Numbered from the stretch's first letter, positions 23,049 through 34,900 are shown. The stretch: 64,000 nucleotides of DNA from Emergomyces orientalis (GCA_002110485.1 MOWL01000048.1:620001-684000); one strand, 5' to 3'. Notes: generated from the letters alone by a model not told the origin. Numbers and translations: made by a program.

Positions 23049-23833
23049 ATGCCAAACGGGCTCATGATGCATTACCTAAATACCACCACATCGATCATAA
23101 TTATAGGATTCGCAATGATATCGTCTTGCAATGCAGCTGCGATGAATCATAGGAGGGAGGTATGTTGCCCCATACGTTGTCAGAAATTCTCTGATCGGGA
23201 ATTGTCGATGTTGTCAATGTGTTTCTCCATTGACGTCCTTTAACGAATATTATTGGCCCATGGTCGCGCGGGACACCTCGTGCCTCACATTTTATGAAAT
23301 GCTTTTATTATGAATCTTTTAATAAGGAGAAAAACTAACAAAAACACAATCTAGGTTTCCTATTTTACCGGTCCAAATCAAACCAACCTAGAAGGCATCA
23401 TCCCAAAGGGTGTATGTGAGAAATTCAACATCATCTTGTACGTCTCCCATTCTTCCTCCAGATCAACAACAAACAAAAACTTTCGAAGTTACCAATCGAG
23501 GCCTTGCTAACATTCCGACTTACTCACTAAGCACTGGAAGCAGCGGCTCACTCGATATTCCCTATGGTACATATTGCAGCATCTACGAGTATGTCCTTTC
23601 AATACCTTTACAAGCCCTCCTCATTCTCTCGCTCGTTTTGCATTTGACAATCCCTCTAATGACGCAACGGACTGGTGGCCCAATATAACAGATCAACGAA
23701 CTGCACTGGTAACTGGATCTTCCAGCTAACCCATCCAGGAATTGATGATCTTTCATCAAATCTAACCCCATACCTTATCCCCCTCTCTATGGAATGTTTT
23801 GAATATGGAGGCACCGGAGAGGAGACAGGGTAG
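23049..23833 (+). CDS. Small secreted protein, four exons
   Basis: This gene is not evident as one open frame. Exons 23049-23159, 23355-23409, 23462-23588 and 23692-23833 join to 144 residues in one frame. The N-terminus is a signal peptide (MMHYLNTTTSIIIIGFAMIS, ending near SCNAAA); the ATG at 23064 is an alternative start. The mature part includes FEVTNRGLANIPTYSLSTGS, GTYCSIYESTNCTGNWIF and LSMECFEYGGTGEETG, with four cysteines after the signal. Introns are 195, 52 and 103 nt with GT-AG ends; the second uses a GTGTAT donor, chosen because it preserves frame. I do not recognise the family. A loose likeness to the Bys1-type pattern (VTN...GxGTY) is speculation. Exon borders need transcript support. 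Confidence 0.55.
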
Positions 23834-25072
23834 GGTTGCTATATCAAAGCCTAAAAATACGTAGGAATAACAACGGAAAAGCCGACGGTAGAAGGAGGAT
23901 TGGGGACGGATGAATTGGAAGGTCTTGAGAGTGAAAAGGTTGAGTTTGCTATTTCAATGGCCGTTTACAAGTAATAACCTGCTCTTTACCTGTTTTGGGG
24001 GGTTTTGCAAGGCGAACAAAAGGCTCTCAGAGCTCGTAGGCAGCATGCACAGCTGTGAAGATGATTGATATGCCTCCAGATACCCTGGTAGGAAACTAGG
24101 TGAGGTCATAGCTCATTCAGGCGGGGCAAGGTTTTTTTTTCTTTTTCTATTCACACAGCACTCATCTGCTACGTTTCCTTGATCACTGCTGAGAGCTTCT
24201 CTCACCAAAACACTGTTTTATTTCCTCAATTTATCTGTCTTCTTTCACTGGCAGTCTGACTGACTGCTCCAGAGACTATACGAGATATCTGGTGGCCCTT
24301 GGGTTTCGATGATACATTGCTTACTTAAAGGGTCCTCACTCCGACGAGCGATGTATGAAGTTTAAGCCTCTTGTGTCTAAATAGGCGGAGGGGGCAAACC
24401 AAAAAGATTCTACAACATATGATATAATATACAAAATACATCATTTCCTGAGATGTTGTGGTAGGAAGGCCAGCTAGCAGCTTTAAGACAGAATCAGAAG
24501 AGCAGGGACAGTTGGGAGGTGTGTCTGAATTGCTGGCTGTTACTGGCCCTCGATGTGAAGTTATCTTAGTGGAACATAATAAATGTTATCTTTTTGCAGC
24601 TTTTCTGAAAGTCATATCCCTCTTGGTGAAATTTAGTGTGATAAAATATGTTGAATTGTCAAGGGTGTTATAAGCAGGTTGAGTACTCAGTAGTAGATAT
24701 AGAATGATGAAATTGATATACAGGGGCCAGCCAGCATTGTAATCTTATTAGAGATTTATTAGGGCATGGATTTTCACATGACAACCACCCATGTATGATG
24801 TCATAGTCATGACAGCCATTCGTATTAGAAAAGGTGGAACAAACCAACATCAGAAGACAACTTGGAATTGTAGTGGGTATTGTTGATGGAAAATATGATT
24901 TTAGGTTAAGTATTTCCTGTTTTATTTGTTTCCATACCTTTACAAAATTCAATTGATCAATGGCATGAATAAATTTCCATCCAGAATCGATTCGCTTTTT
25001 AACTACTACTAGTACATAGTATTGATACCGCCGAAACTACTAGTAGTTATATTAAGTTGGGACAGAACCAAT
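23834..25072. other. AT-rich spacer
   Basis: 1.2 kb without a supportable gene. A minus-strand open stretch at 24668-24952 has no domain. Short ACTACTAGTA-type inverted words occur just before the monooxygenase start (about 25005-25050). It probably contains the promoter of the monooxygenase. Confidence 0.35.
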
Positions 25073-26687
25073 ATGGGCATACTAAAAGACATAGGACAGT
25101 ACATCACATACATATACATCAATATATTCGCGTCCTTCTACCTTGTTGGACAGAGAATCCTTGCTTTCATCTTCGCCCCTGCTCCCCCGCCGCCAGCTTC
25201 CCAGAGGAGGAGAAATGCCCCTCGCATCGCCATTATCGGTTCTGGGCTCACAGGTGTTTCCGCGGCGTCGCATTGCGTAGGCCATGGGTTTGATGTGAAA
25301 ATCTTTGAAGCCAGATCAAAGAAGGAAGGGCTTGGTGGGATTTGGAGCGTACGTTTTTTCTGTCGCATTACATTGTATATGGTTAAGCTAAAAATTCCAA
25401 TAGAGGGTAAACTCAACCTCCGCACTTCAAATACACAGTCTTATGTTCCGGTTCCACCCAGCGGTGAAATGGGACAGTGCATATCCCACCCAATCACAGA
25501 TCAAAAAACAGATTATCAATATCTGGAAGCAATATGACCTCGACTGGCGCACCGTATTCAACACCCCAATCAGGTCAATCGATAAGAACAAGGACGGTAA
25601 ATGGGTCATAAACAATTCTGAAGCCAAGTACGGAACTTTTGACGGCGTCGTTGCAGCCGTAGGCTCCTGCGGGGATCCTAAAATGCCTTATCTACCTCAC
25701 CAAGATCAATTCAAAGGGGCCGTATTCCACTCCTCGAATCTGGACGGAAAAGATGCCAAGGGTAAACGGGTTGTCATCGTCGGAGGTGGCGCGAGCGCCA
25801 TTGAAGCGCTCGAATACGGTGTCACGTCGGGCGCGGCGGAAATCGATGTACTCTCCCGTTCAGACAAATGGATCATCCCGCGCAACATCGTCGTAGATGC
25901 CCTCCTCGCGTCCAACGTCTTCGGGCAGGAAATCTACCTCTCCTGGATCCCTGAATGGCTCCTGCGCAAATTCTTCTACCGTGATCTCTCCGACATCGTC
26001 CCCGCGGACAAGGGGATATTCACCGATACGCCCATGGTCAACTCGGAACTGTTCAACCAAATCCGCGGCGGGAAAGCCCGTTGGTTGCGGGGGGATATCA
26101 TCTCCGTTGAGAAAAAAGGCATTAGGTTCAACCATCGCTCTCGGGGTGTGCCAAAGGGCGGCCCCGGTCATGAAATCTTTGTAGAAGCAGACATCATCGT
26201 CATGGCGACGGGGTATTCCCGCCCTTCTCTGTCCTTCCTCCCAGACAAGGTCTTCCAAACCCCCTATGACCCGCCCAATTGGTACCTGCAGGTTTTCCCA
26301 CCGCCTTACCCCAGCATCTGCGCCACTAATAGCACATACGTCAACGCCATTGGCACTGTGGGCAACTATCACATCGGCATATATACCAGGCTCCTACTAA
26401 TGTTTCTCGTCGACCCGCTGAGCCGTCCGACAGAGTTTTGGATGAAGCGCTGGATCGACATGACCCGCCTTCTCAAGCGGTTTGCACCCACGGGCGCATT
26501 TGACTTCTTCACCTATGCCGAGCTGCTGTACTGGTTTCTCTTTGTGGTTGTGATCAATCCGTTCCGCTGGAAGTGGGCGGCATTCGTGTTTTTCGGGGTC
26601 GGTCGAGGGCTTCCTCTGACCGTTGTGGCGGGGGAGGATCGAGTGAGAGAGCTGCAGCCGAATCGTAAACCTGAAACTACTGGGTGA
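25073..26687 (+). CDS. FMO-type flavin-dependent monooxygenase
   Basis: Exons are 25073-25348 and 25404-26687, 519 residues. The enzyme family uses FAD and NADPH to oxidise small molecules. The FAD Rossmann motif GSGLTG is at residues 56-61, and the second dinucleotide motif VVIVGGGASAIEAL lies near residue 205. The FMO hallmark appears as FKGAVFHSSNLDG between them, and a late ATG motif as IVMATGYSRPS. A hydrophobic N-terminal helix (about 10-36) and a C-terminal one (LLYWFLFVVVINPF) suggest membrane attachment. The start at 25073 is the first ATG; the frame is open upstream only from a TTG. The substrate cannot be read from sequence. It stands among secreted-protein genes rather than beside a biosynthetic core enzyme. 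Confidence 0.85.
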
Positions 26688-27384
26688 TGTAATATCATTT
26701 TGCAGGTAGGGTTAATGATGTGTTCTTGGATATCAAGTCAAAGGTTGTTTCGGGGGGGTTAGGTCAAGGTAAAAAAGCATTTTGCAGCTGGCTGGTATAA
26801 GGTTCTTTCCTTGGGCAGCTTGCCGCATTTGAACTGGAATAGATATGGCTGGTACGTTTAATGTTAAGCAAAGTATATTTACTTTTCCACCAACAATAAT
26901 AAGGAATTTCCAGATTTGAGCAGGTGTAAGAACAAATGCTTTACTTTGATGTTCATGGGTGTGAAGGAGTATGAGCTCAAAGTTGATCCAAGCAATAACA
27001 TAACCCCGTGAGTTATTTAAATGTCATGAGATTTTTATACTCCAAAAAGTATTTCATACCAAGCTGAAAAAAATGCAAACATGATCATTTAACATTAAAT
27101 CGAGGGATAATCATGGCTACTTTAGACTGTAAAGGTCGTCAGAATTAAACGTATATTAAAAAGAACTTCACTTGATATCAGAAATAGGTAGCCCCTGAAA
27201 TCTCGGAGAATAGCCCTTCAACAAATCATTTAGTATTTTCATTAATCATATCCTGGCCCAAATCCCCAGCTTCCCCATCTGATCCTAGGAGAAACATCGA
27301 CCACATAACGTAGACACACACCAAGGAATCCATCGATTCACCAGAACCACAATCTCAGATAATTCTTTCAGGCTCACACTGCAC
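26688..27384. other. Spacer between convergent genes
   Basis: About 700 bp holding the 3' ends of the monooxygenase (+) and the SigF-like gene (-). AT-rich, nothing recognised. Confidence 0.4.
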
Positions 27385-28309
27385 TCAATATCCCTTCCTT
27401 TTGTCCACCCTCTTCCCATCAAAACCTTTGCGAATCCTCCACCCGCCCTTCAGTGGCAGCAACTCCCTCTCCTCCGCCCACACTATCGGCCATAACACCC
27501 ACGCCGCACACACGCAAAACGCCGTCGAGAAAGAGTGCCATGTTAACGTCAGGAACACACCTATTCCAAACGGTAGAACAAATTTTATCACTTCCGATAT
27601 TTGATATAGATCTTCCTGTGCGGATATGTAGTATAGTGTTGCAGTTTTCGGGTGCTGAGGCTGAGGTTCAAAGTGAGGATGGGAGCGGGAGGAGCTTCGG
27701 TCAGGACTGTGCTCGGGAGTGCCGCTAGATCTGAAACCATCTGAAGCACTTAGCCATGACGAGGATAGGGAGTGGTCGGCTTCGGAAGCTTGTGGTTGCG
27801 TGATTGTTGATGGGGTGAGGGTGAGCACGACTGTGACTCTTGCCTTTGCTTGGTAGAAGGGGATTATGAAGAGACGGAATATTTGGGATAGTGTGACGTA
27901 AAGGATGAGATTGGGTTTGTCGAATGCTAGAGGAATCAAACAGAACAATTCGTCAAATTAGCCAGGATTCATTATGTAAATATCAGGTAGTGAGCTCTTT
28001 TACCGACGGAATGGACATCTAGATCAATGCGTGGAGACATGATCTTGTAAAATCGGTAGATCTGAATGATAAACCATCTGCTCCCGTTGAATGATCCGGT
28101 GCGGCAAAAAGGATGCGTGAAGGAGGCTGATGGTGCGAAGAATCTCTCAATCGTTTGCTGTTGCACTGAGGGGAGGGATTGAGTGAGGAGATGGATGACG
28201 TGCGGGATCTCAGTCACTGGGAGGGATTTGTTAGTGATGGGGCCTATTTGGATGGTAAATTGGGATAAGTACTTATCACTTATCGAAATGCCTTACCTGG
28301 GTCTTCCAT
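27385..28309 (-). CDS. SigF-like NTF2-like domain protein
   Basis: Exons in transcript order are 28309-28297, 28216-28004 and 27926-27385, 255 residues. The first coding exon is 13 nt (ATG GAA GAC CCA G). The N-terminal half (TEIPHVIHLLTQSLPS..., FFAPSASFTHPFCRTGSF, IIQIYRFYKIMSPRIDLDVH, LILYVTLSQIFRL) matches my knowledge of the fungal SigF-like NTF2-like family, a cone-shaped alpha/beta fold. A serine-rich linker follows (about 135-175), then a hydrophobic C-terminal segment (KFVLPFGIGVFLTLTWHSF) consistent with membrane anchoring. Function is unknown in most fungi. Family assignment is from recall, the exon structure from sequence. Confidence 0.7.
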
Positions 28310-28793
28310 TCTGAGAATTGATGTATTTTATCTTATAGAAACAGAATGGGATCAAATGTGGCTGGTATCGCTTTTGTTATAGATCTTGGTTTTGTTGTAA
28401 CAGGATGAGTTTCTGGTGATGTCATTGTTCCTGATCTGTTAATTCCCCCTTTTTTTTCTTTCGTCTGCTCTCTTAAGGATAAAACACTCCGCAACGCCAA
28501 TATAGTCAAACGGGACCCAAGGATCTATATAAATATATATGTATATCTGCCAGATATGTAGAGCGCATTTATCATGACATTCTTCTTCCCGTTCTTATTA
28601 ACATTACGGAGTACAGTGAGTTAGACAAGGCTCCGACATGTCTAGGAGTCTCCAAGAGCCTTCATTTGCGGCCTCAGCTGCGTCAAGCGCAATATCCACC
28701 TGTACCAGCATGACGGTTCATTACTTGGAGGTTCATCTGCTGAAATGATACTAATATCATGACTTCTCTCTTCTGTTTGACTTCTCCTTGCGT
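28310..28793. promoter_or_regulatory. Divergent promoter, SigF-like / secreted protein
   Basis: This 484-bp region lies between two divergent start codons. It contains a T-run near 28450, the nonamer TACGGAGTA at 28605-28613 and AT-rich patches. No reading frame of note. Confidence 0.35.
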
Positions 28794-29410
28794 ATGAATG
28801 TATCAAAATGGATCCTTAACGCTCAAACACTTCTACTATGTGTGCTTGCTCTTGTTTGGACTTCTCCCCACAAAATCGCCGCTTGGAGCCTTTTCATCCT
28901 CAACGACGACGGGTCGACCGGCCAGAAGCTTGCAGGCAGTGAAACGAATGTAGCACTTGGCTGGTACATCATCCTCGCACCGGGTATGTTTCGGCCTGGG
29001 CCCTCAACTAGAACAATTTGCTCAATCAATGCTAAAACACAGATGGCGCTCCCATGTTGGTTTCCCTTTCAGCCGAGACGTTTCCAAGGTGCATCCTATC
29101 CCAGGTGAGCAGTACGAGTTTAATTCCAAGGGTAGAAATCGCATCAACTTAGTCTTGCTGCTGCTGCTGCGGTATACTACGCTCCGCTTCACTCTGTTGA
29201 GAGCACTGTGTTGACCTCGCTTCGAGCAGAGACAATATTTTCGAGACACCATGCGAACTCGCAACAACCACTGTATGGTCAGTGGGCAACAAAATCTCAC
29301 GGCTATCCCTTGGTGAATATACCGCCCCTTATACAACTCACATATTCCCATATGTGAAAGAAGGCGACTGGAGATCGAAAATTTTCACAGACATGTCCCT
29401 AACTTCATGA
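28794..29410 (+). CDS. Small secreted protein, weakly Bys1-like
   Basis: Exons 28794-28983, 29043-29088 and 29230-29410 give 138 residues. The N-terminus MNVSKWILNAQTLLLCVLAL... is a signal peptide. The mature protein has WSLFILNDDGSTGQKL, LGWYIILAPDGAPMLVSLSA and, after the last splice, CELATTTVWSVGNKISRLSL followed by GEYTAPYTTHIF. The pattern (C...VWSVG...L..GEYTAPY) recalls the Bys1 family of yeast-phase secreted proteins, which have a YLWSVG...GGTYSEPY core. That is my inference and the match is short. The stop after FTDMSLTS is earlier than expected for Bys1. Open sequence further on (ISINPDIKLFSF, near 29490) could be a missed exon. Confidence 0.5.
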
Positions 29411-30564
29411 ATAGCAGGATCCATGAAACTCAGAATGGCATTTTAATATCTTCCGGGTGCCACGAGCTTTTTAACAGCTTCAGGATATCGATCAATCCTG
29501 ACATTAAGTTGTTCTCTTTTCCCAAGATAGTGTGCGTCTCTATCCTAATCTTTGTACGGGATAACCACCACATCACCGCATTTATATCAGACGCACACGG
29601 AGTAGATGGTCACACCCTAGAATTCAGATGTCGAGACCTGGACAACCTGAACCAAGTCAGCGATGACTCACTTCGTTGGCATTTTTGAATAGCAGTATTT
29701 GGCTAACATGAGAGGGCCAAAGGTGGAACCCGTGAGGGAAATGGATTTCTCAAACGGCGACATGATGAGCGAGATAATGGAAGAAGCCTGTGCAGCTGAG
29801 AGAATTGAGAGGGAGCTGTTCGACCGCCTTGGTCATGGAGAAGATGTCGATTAGGGGCTGTGGCTCACACAATGGCTAGCCTTGCTGTACTTGTTTTTGC
29901 GATTTGGAATGTGGAATTTATGGGATGGATAGAACGTCAGTTAGTTTTAACATAGCATTGATGAGAACAGGGTAAGTGAGACGTTTCCATCAAAAAACAT
30001 TTTTCCACTTGGTGGAAAGGGTCTATATATTCATATGATATTAATAACTTCTAAGAGACAGTAACTTAATGCAGAAACATACACAGACACAAGAGAGGTG
30101 TCATTCAGGCAGTCATATATCCCCTGCTAACAAAAAAGAGGAAAGCCGCCCCCTGAAATGCTCTTCTCACCCTAGCTCCGCTGCTGGCTCATTTGAACAC
30201 TTCATCTTGATAACCCGGCCCGTGCGGCCGCTCTACAGATGCTGAGCTATACCACATTATGCCTAGAGTAATCCATGAACTGCACTCTGGCCTGATAAAT
30301 TCAGGCTCAAAGCCCGCTCCTGAAGGAACGAATTGTACTGGCGCGGCGCGGACATTCGAGCGCCGCCCGACCAGCGGAGTTAACCATTCGGCAGTTTCAG
30401 CAGCGAAATGGTTGGGTTGTAGAGTACTTTCAAACAGCATCGGGCAACACGTCCATTCGGGGTCAAGGTCACGTAGACGGACTCTGAACTGCCATGTATA
30501 TAGAACAGCTCCATTGGGGGAGAATAATAGAGAGATATGTTCAATCAATAGAACAAGGTAAACG
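29411..30564. other. Spacer with possible downstream exon and a small ORF
   Basis: About 1.15 kb. It holds ISINPDIKLFSFPK-type coding-like sequence near 29490-29530 and a 48-codon frame at 29708-29854 with an acidic, helical-looking product; neither can be tied to a gene with confidence. The minus strand at about 30180-30260 has an A-box-like and a B-box-like word but no tRNA acceptor stem. Confidence 0.3.
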
Positions 30565-31743
30565 TTACCGTTTCCATGTTCCTATCTTCTTCCGACGCTT
30601 CTCAAAGTTCTCGCCAATATTCACTCCATCGCCCCGCGGCCCATCCTCCGTAGCACGTCTCTTCCGGCTTTTTTCCAGGACAGTGCTTGTACTACCACCA
30701 CGACCACGTCGCGTAAGCCGTTCAATTCTATCAGCCCCCTCGCCCAAGCTCCTCCAGTCCTCGCCGCCATAGCCACCGGGACGGCTTCCTCCTCGCTTCG
30801 CCCGTTCTTTTTTACTCTCCTTCGGCAGTCTCATAAAGTTACCCTCTTCATATGCTCGTCGTTCGAGTTCCTGCGCTCTCTCCCTCTCAGACCGCACTGT
30901 TCTTCCTCCAGCCCGGATTGTTGTGCCAATACTAGGCTCTGCAGCGGGTGCGCTGGACATTTCAGCAGACACGAATTCATCAATGACGGCCGATTTGGCG
31001 GTACGGCGGCCTCGTTTTTCCTCGCGGCTATCCGGTGTCGTAGTTGGCAATGCCGTGGGTTTTATCTTTGGTGGTCGATAGATACCATCGCCGGTATCTT
31101 TCCTACTCGATACCTTGGATTTCTCTTGATCTTGGGTTCCCCGCGAGAAAGCGGCGAGGTTAGGTCGGTATGCCAATTCATCAACATCCTCGTCCTCTCC
31201 CTCACTATCCTCAGAACCGTCAGAGGGACGCCCTGATCCGCTTTCATCGTTATCTTCTTGTCCAGGCAGGGTTGTTCCTTTCCTGGCTTTCTTTGGTTTG
31301 GACGCGGTGTCTTGTTGATTTCTCTCCGCATCCTCAGCTGCCTTTAGCACCTTATCAACCTGATATTTTAGACGGCCTTCCAATGGTCGAACACCGCGCT
31401 CTAAAAATACCCGTAGCTCTGTCAATTTTTTCACAGCATTGTTATAGAGAGATGCGCCCTCCGCTTTATCTGCTGATGTACTCATGGACAAATGTCGCAA
31501 TTGTAAAAGTAATACAAAAACAAGATTGTGCAGATAGGAAAGGAATATTTCGTTCTTCGTGTCGAGAAGTGAGATACCATCGGGCGGGGATAATATGGAC
31601 GTATTGTTTCCTGAGCCATCTCCGTGTGGCTGGGAGGTTGGGAGAGATTCAAGTGCACTGGAAAAGGTGCTTGTCAGGGTTTCTAGCGAGCTGGAGAGGG
31701 ACGGCTGGGAGGGTATCGATGGCGTCTCCATGTCGATAGCCAT
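30565..31743 (-). CDS. lcp5: Lcp5/neuroguidin, U3 snoRNP-associated Sas10 family
   Basis: A nucleolar protein of the Sas10/Utp3/C1D family needed for small-subunit rRNA processing. One exon, 392 residues. The Sas10/C1D helical domain spans about residues 15-125 (GISLLDTKNEIFLSYLHNLV, ELRVFLERGVRPLEGRLKYQ, VDKVLKAAED). A long acidic/serine linker follows (SEDSEGEDEDVDELAYRPNL), where YRPNL and GIYRPPKI are typical family blocks. The C-terminus is basic (KESKKERAKRGG, EKSRKRRA, NFEKRRKKIG), as expected for an RNA-binding nucleolar factor. The ATG at 31743 gives MAIDMETPS; the ATG four codons on is an alternative. The promoter carries ribosome-biogenesis-type motifs. Confidence 0.88.
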   Translation of the reverse strand: MAIDMETPSIPSQPSLSSSLETLTSTFSSALESLPTSQPHGDGSGNNTSILSPPDGISLLDTKNEIFLSYLHNLVFVLLLQLRHLSMSTSADKAEGASLYNNAVKKLTELRVFLERGVRPLEGRLKYQVDKVLKAAEDAERNQQDTASKPKKARKGTTLPGQEDNDESGSGRPSDGSEDSEGEDEDVDELAYRPNLAAFSRGTQDQEKSKVSSRKDTGDGIYRPPKIKPTALPTTTPDSREEKRGRRTAKSAVIDEFVSAEMSSAPAAEPSIGTTIRAGGRTVRSERERAQELERRAYEEGNFMRLPKESKKERAKRGGSRPGGYGGEDWRSLGEGADRIERLTRRGRGGSTSTVLEKSRKRRATEDGPRGDGVNIGENFEKRRKKIGTWKR

Positions 31744-31862
31744 GGCAATTCAATACAAGGTCAATATGCCGTTATTCACGATATTTAACGGGCTGCCAAC
31801 GCCTTTGACGTGCTTGGGATTGGATACTCTTCGTTATCACAATCAGTGGAGAAATTGAATGG

Positions 31863-31930
31863 AAAAATTTTTTTTTTGGCGTTTTCTTCCGATAGCTCTA
31901 TCAGCACGTGACCTTGGACTTTCTCACGTG
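31863..31930 (-). promoter_or_regulatory. lcp5 promoter motifs: AAAAATTTT and two CACGTG
   Basis: Between 120 and 190 bp upstream of the lcp5 start lie AAAAATTTT within a longer T run (31863-31871) and two CACGTG hexamers (31905-31910 and 31925-31930). AAAATTTT resembles the rRNA-processing element known from yeast ribosome-biogenesis promoters. CACGTG is a bHLH site. Function here is inferred from position. Confidence 0.4.
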
Positions 31931-34900
31931 ATCCATATCTTGGTATAAAAATCCATTTCATCTCAATATAAAACACTACTAGTAGACATGGCTGATGCAA
32001 TTTTTTGTCTTTTGCACTGTCACTTAATTGCAATAATTCAACCAAGTTTTGCATGTCAGTTTTATATTTATGTTCACAGACTGGCCCAACTGGTTTTGTT
32101 GTGACAAATGGAAATGGGCTTGGGGTCACTGGCTTGGGCATCATTGTTTGTCTCTTAGAAAGTGATCTGTCTGTCACCACTCTGTTGCAATTATCTCCAT
32201 TCCAGAGACAAAGGGAAGCCTGTTGGATATGCTTTCCACGATGAAATCTCCCTTTCCAGGGCCTATTTCTACCACTTGTTCCTGTTTCTATTCCCTCGAA
32301 GCCTCAGCTCATCCGTTTCCGCCGCCTATTTACTTCCTGAGATATATGACGAACATTGCATTCTTCTGTTGCTGGCCTTGAATTTTGTTATGCGATTTTC
32401 ATGTCGAGTCTACCCGCATGCACGATCAGTTAGGCATTTGCTTTCAGGTGAAGTGCATGCTCCTTGAGTGGTGGATTATTACTCTCATCAATATCCTCTT
32501 GGACAATGATCTATATTGACCACCATTAGGTGTTTGACATTCAAATATAGCATATTTTTTGTATCTACCCTAGGTTCGGGTTTTGTTACTTGGGTTCCAT
32601 CTCTCTCGGTCAACACCCATCTAAAACCGGAAATCATCCCGACTGGCATGGAAAACGTAGGACCCTCATGCGCGAAAGAAGCGTCTTCTAGTTTGACTAT
32701 GTACAGCACATCATCAATGGATTCATTAAGAGTAATATAAAACTACATTGTCAAAAGTACTAATATAGAAGATGAACAGGTTTCACTTTCACCACACATC
32801 CTTGGCCTCAATGCATGCAAACGCCTCAGGTACGTCTGAACAAATATTTTAGCAAAAAACATACTATTAACCTCAAACCCTCTGCAGCGCTGGATGCCAC
32901 CACTGGGTACCATCATTATTGACACACCCCAAGCTTGGGCAACCCAGCCACTCATTCTTCCTCAAGGTAGCAATGCCAGGTCACTCCATTGATGCTTGAT
33001 TTCCAAAATCTTTTATCCTTCACCAGCAAGCTTACACAGAACCTCCATCATTTGCATATGAAACCAAGACTATTCAGAAGAAAGGACCTGAATGTTCCTC
33101 CACCTGAAAATTGCGCGGAGACACGCGGTGGGCCCCTCACCCGCTAGGCGTTTCCTCCAGTACTCTCATTAGAAGCAGTGGTGTTTGTCGCTATTAATAT
33201 TTCTATGTTATTTTTACGCCCTGTACTATTCAGTGGTGGCAGAGCGGGGGTGCTCTCGTTATAACATATAGCGTGGCCTGCCCCTCTCATAAAATACGTT
33301 GACTTGATGAAAATCCTGCAGCACACATCCCAAGAACGCTCTGAACTGAATCAGACCTAGGTCTATATTTACCGCTACACTACTCCGTACGGAAATGGTA
33401 TATCCCTGAATAATCTGCCCGCCACATTCAAAACTTATCACCCAACATCATGTTTATGAGCCCTTGCTTCTACGCCGCCATTACCACCGTTCAAGTTATC
33501 CTTTCTAATGGTTCATCACTGTGCCCTATCCATTGAGTAGCAAAAATGCTTCTCTACCCTGTCCACCACCACCTTACCACCGGGTCAGCTCTGTAAGAAG
33601 GCATGGATAATGGCTAAAATGATATGGGCCTAGGCCTTCCCGTTGCGCTGGGATGGGCATCTCCCGCTCACAGGATTCGCACTAGCCCTACGAGTCTGCC
33701 TGCTCTGGGTCCGGGCACCGTTTCAAAAGGGGATTCTGTGAGATTTGTACTGTACACGCCGGGCTCCAGCGTTTATGTTAGTTTTGCGGGTAACTTGTGA
33801 TTCAATGGGTGGACTTTCCCTTAGCCTCCCGCAGCGTATTAATCTTTGTATCAGTGCGCATTTGCCTCCTTTTTGCAGCTATCTATTATTTAGCGTGGGT
33901 TCAAAACAAAAGGCTTGAATTCAATATGATTCCTGCTGCTGTCCCAGGAAACTGGCACAGTAACATTCATTCTGCATTTTTTATTCTCGGTAGTGTGGAA
34001 TTTTCATCCCCCTGCTTTCCAATTATTGTTAAACAGAGCCGGGTTTAACTACTCCGTATTTAGCTTCGCTAGTCGTATTACAGGGCACATGGCGTACAAA
34101 ATGATGGAGGAGAAAAACACTCCCAGCAGTTTGGACGCAAGAAACCTGGTCCACCAACAATTAGTTGCCTTCTCCATTCGCGTCCAGAGTCGGTCGACCA
34201 GCGGACCATCAGCAGTCCATTTACCCACCGGGCGGACGGGAGCTTTTCTCAGATGCCGGCACAGACTGTACATACATGAGCTGTCCATGTGGCAGGGCGT
34301 TGTTGTCCAGACACATTAAAATTTTCCCTTGCATTGACACACCGACTCAAATTCCCATTCTTGACCAACAGAAACAGTTACGGGACATTGAGCATGTACT
34401 TACATCCCACTTACGCTTATCAATGCCAAGGGCGCAGATGAATTCTGCCAGCCGGTTTAGCAAAAACCCCCTCCGGCCCATGTATCCTCAGAAAGTGAGG
34501 GGGATGGCGCTTTGCTGCACCAGACATTGTGGACACATTTATTATTGGCCAGTTTTCGGCTTTGCCGTCTCACTGGGGCTTGTTGGGGCTTCTGTGCCTC
34601 GGTCATGGGTCGCACTAGGGGGTCGTCCCGGATAGAGCGGGCACCAGATGGGACCGTTGTGGAGGTGATGGGGGGGGAGAGGAGGTTCCAAGGCTGGCTT
34701 CTGTTTTCTTTGGCATCATAACCCCAAGAACGGGAGACAATGCTGGCAGATCGATCCATGCAACTGTTGATTAGTGAGTAATTGTATTATTATTATTTCC
34801 AAGGCTACAGCCCTCATATGGACTTTTGGCAGCACGACGATGTAATAATAATAATAATAATAAATAAGCGTTGCGGGGAGGCTGATAGTCCAAATTCTTC

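Noticed and set aside
30171..30262. tRNA gene on the minus strand
   Set aside because: A D-arm-like word is present, but no 7-bp acceptor stem or paired anticodon arm can be formed.
34787..34863. Opposed ATT and AAT runs as a regulatory hairpin
   Set aside because: Simple triplet microsatellites readily pair by composition, and nothing else supports a function.
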